A stretch of 64,000 nucleotides of DNA. Source: Micromussa lordhowensis. Lineage: Eukaryota > Cnidaria > Anthozoa > Scleractinia > Lobophylliidae. Both the position numbers and the translations under genes were made by a program. The stretch is taken from positions 16,956,622-17,020,621 of the forward strand of contig OZ026607.1 of the NCBI GenBank assembly GCA_964020085.1. Direction: 5' to 3'. Positions 11,396-24,400 of this stretch are shown here, piece after piece. The notes under the pieces were generated by a model. It did no database searches. It was not told where the DNA came from and worked only from the letters and a program-made list of their open reading frames with translations. Each line of letters starts with the position of its first letter. Position 1 is the first letter of the stretch.

Positions 11396-12125
11396 AGATA
11401 TGCATGATTTTTAAGACAAGGTTGTGCTTCAATTCTCACCATGGGACTGAATGCCTTTCCATTAACTGCCATTCACAGATTGTACCAGCTAGAGAAAGTG
11501 CTCATTTTACTGACACCCATCGTTTGCAAAATAATGACATTGATCAGGGTTGTTTTTATATAAGTAAAATTTATTGTTAACAATATTAGTAATATTTAAT
11601 TACAATAGTTTTTAAGATTGTTATAGTTGTTTTTAAATCTTTCACACATATGCCAAGATTTTTTCTCTTAAAATACATGCTCAGGATTGACTGAATGACA
11701 TATACTAGAATATCACTCATCTGTTTACTGATTTTGATGTTGTACCTTTACATACTACTTTTAAGACTTCCAAATGTTATAATAAGGTACATACAGCAGT
11801 CTAACCTTATAACAAATTGATGGAAAGGCATAAATATACCTTTAGGTCTGCTTCTACAGTGTGAAGTTCAGTTACTGAGAGATGCAAATGAAACGATAAT
11901 TTAATACCTAAAAATAGCCTCATGGAGCTACTAAACAAATCCCTTGTATATGTGAAGATGTCCACTTTTGCTTATTCATCCTACTGTCTGTTACAAAGTT
12001 TAACAGATAGTAATCATTCTTGCAAATGGGACAGTTAAAGACGTCCAACACTATTAACAAAGAGGAACGACGTCCAACACTATTAACAAAGAGGAACATG
12101 CAAAACCTGTCACAGAGATATCATC

Positions 12126-12542
12126 TGGCACTAAATTTTTGCGGGTTCAAATTTTTGTGTTTTTTTCTTTGATCTGCCAAAAAAGAAATTCCCAGAGAAA
12201 AAAATACCCACAAAAATTTTCTTTGCAAAAAATTACTCCACTGGCAAAATTGCATATACAACATCACAAGTAGAATCTTGTTGCTGCCATCAGCCACACA
12301 AAAGCATGATGTCATTGTGATAGAGTGACACTGATTACTGGATTACTGTGTTTTACATCTCTAAATATTGTTTCACTTGTCAATTGCACGCAGTTTAATT
12401 AAAAAACGCAACTTCACAACAATTGCAAAAATTGATACCCAGCAACAAAAACCAGTCTTTTTACAATCACAAAAATTAGTTCCTGCAAAATACAAAAAAT
12501 CGTTGCTTCGCAAAAATAAACTCCCGCAAAAATTTAGTGCCA
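12126..12542. mobile_element. 417-bp MITE with 20-bp terminal inverted repeats
   Basis: TGGCACTAAATTTTTGCGGG at 12126-12145 is exactly inverted at 12523-12542. The interior repeats short GCAAAAATT-like words. Non-coding. No clear target duplication seen, so the superfamily is unassigned. Confidence 0.75.
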
Positions 12543-13355
12543 CACGGTAAGCTTCAAACTAAAGCAATATCATGTACTTTACCAATCAATCAAAATGTTC
12601 TCAAGAATCCATATAACTATTATTATTCCAACAGATACTAAGGTTTTAACCTTGTGGTTTCTAGGGTAACAGTAACTGTATAATTTTAAAATCACAAATA
12701 GTTATAATATTTCTAAACACGTACTTGTCTATTTTTAATTAATAAATGTTTCTTATTAAGATATCCCAGCCTGTGATGTGGTTCTTCCACTATTTCCCTT
12801 TTTTATTACCCCATCACTATTACCGTTTTTTTTTAACCTGCATAGCAGAAATTCATTATTGTACTTTTCCTCCACACCTCCTCCCTTTTCTACTTTTCTC
12901 TCCCCCCCCCCCCTTCCCACTTCTCCCCACTTTTTTGCTCACCCCAGGCATGCTCATTTGCTTGCTTGCTTCCTTGATCCCCCCGTCTGGAAAATGGAAA
13001 GGAAACGTCTGCTATGCAGGCTACCGTTTTTTGAAAATACTTTTAAGTCTATTTACTTTTACACTTCCTACTTAATTTAGCCATTGCTATCCATGGTAAG
13101 TGAATGTTTCTATTTTTCATTGTTTTTTCTTGAAATATTGTTATTGGTGGTGGAAAGGATGACAATAATGACAAATACAGTTTGGTGGCAGTAATTTACC
13201 AGCCATTGAAAGACCATGGAATGTACTTTCCACTTTAGCAAGATGGCTTTTTAATTAATAATTAAAATAACATAATATTATGTATATGAGCAAATTCTCC
13301 CGACTAGCATGTACAAAATGTACAATAACCAGTTAAGGAGAATTTGTCTCTAGGG
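12543..13355. other. 3' flank of UBE4A
   Basis: AT-rich with pyrimidine tracts (12850-12940). On the minus strand it would hold the UBE4A 3' untranslated region. An AATAAA on that strand is present at 12802-12807, but I cannot say it is used. Confidence 0.4.
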
Positions 13356-16300
13356 TCAGATTCTCTTTTGACCTTTAACACTTGCCAGCCATTGCTGTAT
13401 TTTTGTCTTTAACTCAGTGTGCGGTTGCACCATTTCAAGGGTAAGGGGACTGCGGTTAAACGGATCCTTCTGATCACTACAATGGGGAAAGAAGTGTTTC
13501 ATCAGTAATGATAACAAAATAAATAATAATACAGGTATTTCAATGAGGAGCCTACATCTGAGAAAGTGGTTTCCAGTGGGTCACTTTAAGAAAGCAAACA
13601 TGAAAACCAAGAATACCTAAGTAGTGAAAACTAGAAGCTTACAGGATCTTTACAGTTCACTCAAAATGTCGTACTAAGGAAAAGAAACAACTCTAAGAAT
13701 TACAGGAGCTGAGTGGCATTTTGAGTTATTTTGGCCACATATAAAATTACCTTTAAATTGAAGGAAACCTGAAATTAGTAGCTTACTGAGATAGAAAAAC
13801 ACCAAAGAGATAATAAAAAAAAAAACATAGAGGAACGTGGATTACAAATGACAAACTTGAAAATTTAGACTAAACTTTTCAAGATGCACAAACCATGACA
13901 GCTCCTTTAAGAATTCTACTGAAAGCCAGCATGCTATCATTATATTATGAAACTATGTACTCAGCTAAATTCAAAATATAACAATGACAAAAACAAAAAC
14001 ATAACAATTGTGTTCATAGTTTGTACCATAACATAATTTCAATTACCGGTAGATAACAAAAATTATTTTATTATGTTTTTGCAATACTAATCTATCAAAA
14101 GCAGATTCTTTCAAATTTATTCTGAAATACATAATATAATATTTATTACATCAGATGAAAACATGCTTAACATTGCTTTATAAAGTGCCATCTCATTTCA
14201 TGTTTGAAACTGGGTTTCCAAATTTAATATTTTAATAATATGACCTCTAAATACCAAACTACCTTTAGATTACCGGTAATTGGGGATTTGCTCCGACGAA
14301 GGGCTAACGCTCGAAACATCAGCTTCTGAATGTCTTTACGGTGGCCAAGTCACATTATCAACCCAGTCGATAAAACCAAATAACCTTTAGTTGAAAGCCT
14401 TCTACATCACATGAATTTTAGGCTGTTTTCTATATCAAGCACATACATGTACCTTAGCAGGTGACGACAAATGGTGGATTTGTCAACCACATTATTTGAC
14501 GTAGTTAGAATAACAGGATCACTCATCAACATGTTTGTTATGGGATCAACAAACTCATCTGGCGGCTGTTAAAATGAAAACAGTATATTGTGATGAGAAT
14601 ATGCTCCAACAACACTATACTAAAAATCCCAGATTAACTGAGGATTCCATCTTTTCTAGTGGTCCCAGTGTTTTTCCACATTGGAGAGAAGTGTTGATCT
14701 TACCATCATCTTGCACTTACACATTTTAATCAAGTATCCTTCTTTGGTTTCTAAGTTCTTGGGAGACAAACCAAGCTTGGAGGTTTGGTAGTACTTCATG
14801 TTAAAGATAATTTCCAGTCTGTACTGCACAGTCTCAACACCCTAATGTTTATAAACATTATAAGTTCCCACCGAGGAATGCGAATCGATGTTACCTGTTA
14901 TGAACCACATACCTTATCTTTGAACATTTTCAAATTTGTTTTCCAACAGCTTCATTGATTTTTACAGTTGTGAAGTTGTTTCATCAAATGATATGAGAAA
15001 GAACGAAGCCGAAAGCTTCGACCACTTCGACCCCTTCGCATCCATAACAGCGATTGTTTTGAAACTTTGAATTAACTTCGTGTAAGTAGTTGCAAAATGT
15101 TTGCATTCCGTGATGTCTTACATGAAACAAAACAAAAAATGTAAACCAACTCTTGAGAGTGCACAGTACGGACTGGAAATCATCTTTAATGGTCACCATG
15201 ATCATCATGATTCACACGCAGCCTTTATTTACCCATACGGCACACTGTAAAAACATCAGTTAAGCTTAAAAGAGTTAGAGGCAAAAATATCTTTAGCATG
15301 ATTTTTGTGACAAATTTATCTGATAGAACAGAGACTTTGTTGATTTTGCTTACTGCACACCTGTAAGTGTCCCAGCAAAATAAAAAGATTTCCTATTTTT
15401 CTGATTTATCTCTGATTTTCTACGGCAATCCAGGTTTTCATTAGTTGAAAATGTGTGGGACACTCATGAAATAATTAAGAAATAGAAAACATGTGTTGTG
15501 TTTCTATCGAGTTATAGAAACACAAGTGAAAGTTTGGGAGAACGAAAAATGCTGTGAGAACACGAAAAAATGCTGTGAGAACACGAATGTTTCCACAGCT
15601 TTTTCAAGTTCTCCAAAACTTTCATGAGTGTTTCTATCACTCGATAGGAACACGGAGAACATGTTTTCTATTTCTTTTAGAAAATACTGTGATGAAGAAA
15701 TAGAAAAACAACTTGTTTACTTCAATCATCAACATGTAACTTCTCTTTGTTCGCGTCATCATTACGTCAACAGCTCATGCTAGTTCCGTGTTTCTATCGA
15801 GTTATAGAAACACGGTTTTAAACCAATCAGCGCGCGTATTTGCTTGGGTTATTTTCTAACATGCTTTATTATTGTAATTAAAATCTTTCATCCTTACCTC
15901 TGGTATTTCTTCCTCTTCCTCTTGCTGTGCCAATTCTTCTATGCGAGCAGCAAGTTCACTAAGTCTAAAAATCACTGATGAGGGTCTTCCAATCAACCTG
16001 GGAATCCAAATCACAGTGAGCAATTGAGATATCAGATATCAAATACCTCCAATTATGTAATATTCTATTTGCAATAAAGTGATATCATAAACAATCAGTG
16101 TCAACCACAGGCTGATGGTAGTAATGGTCACAATGTGATAGGTGATGCTGGGTGAAAAGAAAACCAAATATTTTGTAACTATCATTTACTAGCCAAAAAG
16201 TTCTTCTCACTAACTCCACTCCCCACTCCTCCCCCCCCCCCCAAAAAAAAAAACAAAATAAGTAGCATAATTAATCAATTTAAAATTATATTACTAAAAT

Positions 16301-19300
16301 AATTTCTTCTCCTACAGTACTTTAATTTCTAATTTGAATACCCTAAAAAAATGCAAAAAAATCTTCCTCATTAGGCAAACAAAGGACAGAATTCAAAGGC
16401 TATCACAAACAGCTTTCTTTGAACACTACGGTGTTGATAGTGATGGAGGTAGTAACAGTGACAGTGTTACTGGGGCTAATGATGAACATGTGGTAGGGAG
16501 GGCACGAGATTGTTGTTTATGAAGAAAACCACACACACTGCCAAATCACTTCATGTAGAATACTTACTTTAAAACTCTCTCAGACTGTTTAAATAAGTTG
16601 GGGGAGTACGACCGCTTGTCTGTAGCCACTGCTCTGCAGAAGGACTCTTCTTCACCCAGGTTCAGATACATGTCAATTATATCTGAAACAAGTTGCTGTG
16701 GTTTAAAATGAAACTCTGATAAAATCTTCACCTAAAAAAACAACGAGGGAAAACAAAGAGTTATTCTGGTGAGCGATCAAAGTGACGTAAATTATACTCA
16801 AGAAATTGTGGCGGATATATTGTGAATAAGGCTTATTCACTAGAAATGAAGAAATAATCTTGACTGGTACCTTCAGTTCACCCATCTTTGGTCCCACCAG
16901 TCTCAAGAGAAAGTAATTCAACATATCAGCAGTTCTTCTTAGCATGCATCCAATAAGAAAGGGTCTGTAAACAGACGTAACAGATGATAATTCAATAAAC
17001 CACATCTGACATTTACAGGTTTACCTAGAAGAAGTTGACTGTTAGAAAATTTCATTGTCTAGCATTTTAAAAGGGTTTAGGTGCTGCCAGTAGTTTAACC
17101 TTTTCATCCAGGCAAATGTTGCTTATGGACATTGAAAATACAATCAGCGTTACATAGCCTGTGTAGGAACTAAGCCATGGGTAGTGCATTTGTTTGGGAA
17201 ATCTGCATGGTTTAATCTTGCTCAGTTGTAACAATCCTTATTGATTATTTTGGCTTGATTACTATTTCTCTAGTGTTTTTTTTCTGCATTAGAAATCTAA
17301 TATTTTGAGAAAGTATAGTTTTTGCACAGCAAAAAATAATGTCACGTACAAGAGCGCGAGTCATGCATCCTTTATTAAAACAGGGCTGTCATTAAAGGCA
17401 GTTACCCATAACACCTGTTACTGCTTAGTATGCTTGATTTTCCCTTGATGCTATGGGTGAAATTGCCTGTTAATAGAATTCACGCAAAAACTAACAAGTA
17501 TGCAATACAGGTGTGGAGAAACAGGTTGTTTACAGGTGACTCAAAAAAGTAATGACAACCCCAAATTTAACACACAAAAACATTACCTCTTAACCTGAGC
17601 TGTCATGTAACTCAGTGCATGGACTGTCTCATTAGCCAGGATGTTGTGACTGCGAGCCATTCCACCTGTGTGCTGAAGCTCCTGCTGCATCTATCCAGTG
17701 ATGAAAAAATAAGTTGTGTGTCAGTTTTATCACTATAAAACTAGTAAAAATTTTCTATTGGCCGACTGTCAGTAACCTGTCAGCCTGTTGGTTATTTTTG
17801 CGGCCAAAAGTTACCAAACAGTTAGTACCCTCTCTCTTGAGAGCACTGCATTGTGTGACACTGAGGGCAGGGCTAGACAAATCAAATAGATGATTGTTGG
17901 AAACTAAAGGGTAAAAAGGTAAAGTCTGCAAAGGAGTCAAATGGCCCATCAGGCCAGCACTTATGACCAGTCTCTGTAGCATGAAGCGACCAGGGGTGCT
18001 TCTGCTCCTCCCTGGATGGGATGCTATTCCATCGTAGGGTTACCCCAGCATTAAATTTGCTGGTACCAATTTATACACCTGGGTGGAGTGAAGCACTGTG
18101 AGAGTAAAGTGTCTTGCCCAAGAACACAACACAATGTCCCCAGCCAGGGCTCAAACCTGGACTACTCGATCCGGAGACGAGTGTACTAACCATGAGACCA
18201 CTGTGCCTTAAAACTAAAATGTATGACAAAACAAAAGTCACACACACCTGTTGTTGAGCCTGGTCACTTAAACTCTCCCACTCTCCATTGTCTTTCTCTG
18301 CCTGCATTTTCTTTAAAGTTGCCATATACTGCAGAAACAATTATAACTTAACATTAAGTTTGGTGAAGTCTACTGTACACAAAAGCAAAGTGATGTACAT
18401 TCATGTGTGAATTCTCAGACCGGAGTCTGTAGACTTGGACCAATTGAGTTCAAGCACACTGGATGGGATGCTTATAAAATGCATTGCAGGCTACTCTGTG
18501 GCAGTTTTATTTTAACATTTTAACCACATGTTTTTCGATAGATCCTTTTAAGGCGGGGGTAAACCCGAAAGCCGTATTTTGGCTGGGTATTATGTTTTTA
18601 ATGCAAATATCTCGTTTACGTTTCAAGCAATCAAGAATCTCTATGCTCATTTCACATATCTCTGTTTTGGGTTGTTTTGTAAATTTTTTGGTGATTTTTA
18701 GGTATATTTGGAGAGAAATAGTTTTTCTCAAAGGATTAGTAAAATTGATGGAAATAGGAAATTTTGAAGATTTGTTGTTGTTTTAAAATTAGAGTTTGAA
18801 ATTAAAAATTGGTACATACACTCCAAACAGTTGCCCAACAACCTGGGGTGCCATTGTGCGGTCGGGCAACTGTCCCATAACCCTTTTTTTCCCTTTCAAC
18901 CTCTCTTTAAACTTACCAAAATTTCACTTAAATTCACCTTTACCCCCGCCTTTAAGGCGGGCAATTTTGAATATTCTTGACGTTTAAATCAAGTTTTTAA
19001 TGCCAGATATATTCATCTGATATGGATACAAGTTAAAGCGCGTGTTTTAAACATGTTTATTTAAAGGGAAAAAAAAACAAAAATAATTCAAGCAAAATGC
19101 TCCTCGTTCTCTGCTCCCCCCTACCCCCCTCATGGGGTAGGGTTAACGGGAGCAGAGTCTCTGCAGAGTCCCACCCTCACCGGTCCACCCGCACGAGGAG
19201 CCTCCAACATCTCTTCGATGCAACTAACTTTAAGTAGGAGGTGAAAAGCTCTTTGCCTCCCTTTTGGGAGGCATTTCTTAGACTCACACGAGGCGCAGCC

Positions 19301-20604
19301 TCATTTTGGCGCTAAGCTTGTTTTCGTCCTATAACGCCATGCAATTGCTGTTTTCATTTGTTATCTCGACAGACGTGTTAAACTTGTGATTTTCTTCACA
19401 CCTATTAGCTTGACGGTAGCTACAGCTTGAATGACCTTAAAAACTTCCTCTTAAGGCGGGGGTAAACCCGAAAGCCGTATTTTGGCTGGGTATTATGTTT
19501 TTAATGCAAATATCTCGTTTACGTTTCAAGCAATCAAGAATCTCTATGCTCATTTCACATATCTATGTTTTGGGTTGTTTTGTAAATTTTTTGGTGATTT
19601 TTAGGTATATTTGGAGAGAAATAGTTTTTCTCAAAGGATTAGTAAAATTGATGGAAATAGGAAATTTTGAAGATTTGTTGTTGTTTTAAAATTAGAGTTT
19701 GAAAATAAAAATTGGTACATACACTCCAAACAGTTGCCCAACAACCTGGGGTGCCATTGTGCGGTCGGGCAACTGTCTGGTGGTGTTCCATAACCCTTTT
19801 ATTCCCTTTCAACCTCTCTTTAAACTTACCAAAATTTCACTTAAATTCACCTTTACCCCCGCCTTAAGCACCAAGTGTTGAAAGACACAATGAGGGTTAT
19901 GTTACTAAGTGCCTTGTCCAAGAATATAACACATGGACTCTGGCCAGAGGGGGACCAATTATTGTAATCATAATGGGACATGTGGTACTTTTAGGTCGAG
20001 GTCAGAATACGTCAATCCACATAATGTAGTTATCCCCTTCTTTTCAACACAGAGTTGAATGCTTAAGATTCACAGAGCTCTATCCCATAGGCCAAGGTGT
20101 CCCAGCCAGCGAAGTCATTGCTAGATGAGGTTGTTATACCTAACAGCCATTTCATGGACCATTTACACATTGGATGAGGGGCTAAGTTAAGGAAGGTCCT
20201 GTCTGTTTTTTCTAGCTAGTTTTCAAATGGTATTTTCTGGGTACTTAAAATGTTACAAGAAGACAATACTAAAAATTTCTCATAACAAACCTCGTCTAAA
20301 AATGATAATGGCACCTTTCTGCTCTCTGTCTTTCAAATGTGACTAGTTTTTTTGGTGCTGCTTGCATTAATGTACCTCATACTGCATAGCTTACCTAATA
20401 ATATTATTATGGCAATGGTCATGGTTACAGAGTTTCATCAAGTTCATATACATGTACTTTGCTTTTAAAAGCAAATCATCACAGAGAGAAACATACCTGA
20501 AGGGCTTCATCCAACAGAAATATAGAATCATTAATCAACAAGTTAAGGAAGCGAAGGAACAAGGGTATAACATTTGTTGTCATTTTCCTTCGTTCATCAG
20601 CTGC
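13356..20604 (-). CDS. UBE4A: UBE4A exons 21-28 (end of core and U-box)
   Basis: Exon 21 20497-20604; 22 18248-18328; 23 17587-17690; 24 16871-16964; 25 16568-16731; 26 15898-15997; 27 14453-14565; 28 13356-13476 (stop 13356-13358). The U-box lies on exons 27 and 28, joined at a split AGT codon to read [18 protein letters not shown]. It ends in [11 protein letters not shown]. An acidic run ([10 protein letters not shown]) at the end of exon 26 separates core from U-box, as in other UBE4A proteins. Confidence 0.93.
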
Positions 20605-21366
20605 CTAAAAAAGATAGACAGAACATCATTATTATAAAAGTGTGAGCTTTATGTACATCATTGGATGAATAAATACCGGTATACTACTTTCATTATGTTG
20701 TTCCAAAACAGGGAACAACACAAGGAGGGTTTTTTTGGTTTGTACCTCCCCCCCTCCCCCCTCCCCCCTCAAATCCCACCCACTTGTTCAGTTGTCACCA
20801 CAGGAAACCCAGACTCACAACTACAGTGTAGACTACTCAAGAGCAAAATTATTAATTAGTGTACAGTACATGTAGTTCATTACAATTAGTAAAGCTAGCA
20901 ATGTTAGTAATACAATATTGTCTACTGCAGTATATAGCCCTATGTTAATAGTTAAAAAATAGAAAATATGTTCTGTGTCTCTATCAAGTTATAGAAACAC
21001 AATTTTGAACCATTCAGCATGCATATTTTCTTTGGGTTATTTTCTAAATGATAATACTGTATAGTATTAAACAGCCACTTCATCTTGAAGAGCACGTCTT
21101 CTTTAACAAGATATGACGTCACATTGTCTTTGTGTTTCATTGCTTCTTACCTCATCCCCCATTTTCATCAGAGAATCTCTGTACTTTTCTTCTTTCCACA
21201 TGAACTGCAGCACTGAATACATGTGATGGCGATAACCTAGCAAAAAAATACACAGTCGAAAAATTAGAGTTGAACCTCTACAGAGGCAGACTGAATCACC
21301 TTGCGGTTGTCGAGAGCTGGTGTTGTAAGAACGAACTGTATGGATTGCTGGGAATAAAGGGGGGCA

Positions 21367-21401
<35 letters not shown>

Positions 21402-24400
21402 AGTATTACGAGATAATTTGGTTTTATCAACTGGGTTGATAATGTGAATTGTCCACCATAAAGAGATTCGGAAGCTGATGTTTCGAGCGTTAGCCCTTCG
21501 TCGGAGCTGCATGGTTATGATGGACAATCCTAGCTATTGCCAGATGGCCACTTTGAGCCATAGCTGAACTACACTAACAGTACCTTACCCCATTCCAACA
21601 TGTCCATCAAATGGCATGATAAAGGTATCGATGGCAAATATAGACAAATTATGTGAAGCCAACTGATGATTTCTGACCTTGTTAGCAACACAAAAACTAT
21701 CAAACAAAGTTATTTGGTTTGGGTGATTACGCATGGTACAGAGCAGTGTTCATGCTTATTAAGGTTTTAAACGAGTGTCCTAGCTAGCCCTTCAGTATAA
21801 TTTTAGGGGTCCTGCACAATTTTTAAGCATCCTCAAAAATTGACTGTCTGAGAAAATAAGTCCCTTTTGGCACCATTTTTCATCAAAAGGCTCTTACATC
21901 ATAGATAGAGAGAGAAGAAGTCTGGTATCAATTTAATTTGGCTACCATGTTAAATCCTAAATGATGTTATAATTTTGCCTATATTTATGACCGTCTTTAA
22001 TAATTCACTTCATAATTCAATAATTCGTTTTCTTGGATTAAGGAAAAGGCCTCTAGCGTAACATGATTGTTTGGATACTTGTTTTGGGGGGACTGTTTTT
22101 TATTTTCTTCTGCTATTTTATTTCATTTATGTTAAAGTTAATTCTGTATATCCCAAGGACAGATGGGCCCCATATTTGCATGTCCCTCTTAAGTTTTATG
22201 CATATATAAATACGATTTGTGTGTAGATGTGAAATCTGGTACAGAGTCAAACACCCACTAATAGTCACCCACTTGAATGGATTCCCGCCCTAAGAAGACG
22301 GTTGCAAAAAAAAGAATGAGGCCAATATCCAGCCATCTTGACCTCATGCTTGGTCAATAACTCGTATGTAAAGTTAATACAGCTGGCATATAAAAATGTG
22401 GCTTACCAAACTTCTGCTCAAACTGCATTGAATGTCCTGTGAACTCAATGTCTACAAACAGCTGTAAGAGAGCCCGTGGAAGGTAGGCTGGGGCAACCTC
22501 GTGTTGTAGGAATGCTTTCTGCCTGTTGAACTGTGAAAAAAGTTATGATGTGAGTGTTGTTGGAGTAGAATGACTTTGCCTCAATTAGCCGGAGAGAAGC
22601 ACAATTTAGGGAGTGTTTGGTGAGCAATGCAATCACTCAGCACAACCTTGATTTGAATCACCAGCATGGGTAGGGTGGTCAAAAACCGTGATCACTGGAA
22701 AATTTGTGTGAAAATGTTTTTCCCTCAAACGTGCCTGAATTTTTGCATTTTGAGCTCAATTTACATTTCACTGCATTTGTTTTGCTCAGGTTTGCTCTTT
22801 GTTTTCAAGAAAAAAAAAAAAAACAGGAACAAAATAGCAAAGAAAGTAGTACCCTCCCGAATCCTACTTACATGTATGATTATGATATTTCCTCAGTTTT
22901 GGAATAGGGGTAAAAGTTGCAAGTAGCATAAGTAATAAAATGATATTGCAAGTGGGGTTAATAGTATTGTAAGCAACATGAGTTATACAGTATTGCGCAA
23001 AAGTAATGCAAGCGATAATCGCTAAATGTCATGCTTTGTTCCCGTGATTTATCGCCGATAAATCAGCCAGATATCGCTCGAATCGGCGAGCGTCAAAATG
23101 ATAAATTAGCGATAAATCGTTGTGATCTTCACGATGTATCGCTGTGATATTGTTTGAGCGAGAAATCGCTGCCACGATGTCTTGTAAAGCAAAACGATAT
23201 GTCGCAGTGATATATCATTGATCATTGTAGTGAAGTTCGCTATAATGATATATTGTAGTGAAGACAAGTTCCCTGTAATGATATATCGTAGTGAAGCCAT
23301 TGTGTATGCTGAATTAGTGTTGAATGTAATGAACACAGTCGAGCAATAACTGGTTTGACAATGTGCAAACCTTCACTTCAGAAAAGCTCTCTATGCTTCC
23401 AAGTTGCCCTCAACTTCTTGCAAAGAGTATCGTTTGGTATATATTTGCTTTTAATCAAACAGAACGTTATTAAACTACTGCTAGATAATCGTCGATTATC
23501 ATTTGCATTACTTTTGCACAATACTGTAGTATTGTACTGTAAGTAGTGTATGTATCAGTATTGTTAGAAGCATAAGTGATTGTATTGTATTGTAAGTAGT
23601 TTATACACGGTATTGTCAGCAATATAATAGTCTTAGTATTGTAATGGCAGAATTAATCATATTGAATAAGAAGTATATAAGTAATGTAAGTAAATGTATA
23701 AGCCTTGTAAGTAGTGCAAGTGCCTGTATAAGTATTGTAACCAGTGTGTGTGACAATGATTTAAAAAACAAAACCAGTAGGTAATTGACACGCAGATAGA
23801 CAAGTGTAGGCATCCAATGCCAATGATGATAAACTTCACTAAGGTAATAATTAATAATTACCATATTGACTGGTGAGACAGACAACAGACCAGCTGACTT
23901 CTGGGACTTCTGGACTGGCACCAATGCCTCTAGGGTCTCGGCCAGTTTTGCTCTGAGATGTGGGTTTCGCACTCGTTCTGGGCTCCTGCGAAAAAGAACA
24001 TACCAGAAATCACATACTCGACTCTGGGCTTGTCACCTTCCGGTGGTGGTGGAGCTTGCATGCCTCAATGATCCCAAGAGCTACAGTATGCTGGTGGGGA
24101 CCTAGTCCCTAATGGGTTTAACCGTGCAAGATTGGTTGAGGGATAGAGGCCTGACAAAGGACAGCAACTGGTCCTCCAGGTTGGAGGTTAGGCTAATTGC
24201 CTGACCCCATAAAAATTATATGATCCCATTACAGAAAACTCGCACAGTCCAGACAAGTTATTGAGCCACAAATGTGGAGGCCTTATGTGCCACTCTGGCA
24301 CAAGGAGGTAGGTGAAGGTGAGGTGAAGAAATCATGTTGCTTGTCACAATTTAAAGACATAAGTTAAGGTACTTTTACATAGGAAGCAGTCCAGAATAGT

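Noticed and set aside
12746..13080. Two overlapping plus-strand open frames of 100-109 codons
   Set aside because: Low-complexity Pro/Phe/Leu text from a pyrimidine tract, no family pattern.
18484..18786. 100-codon plus-strand frame, repeated at 19495
   Set aside because: Lies inside both TTAA MITE copies. Hydrophobic AT-rich text without a family, shared only because the MITE is duplicated.
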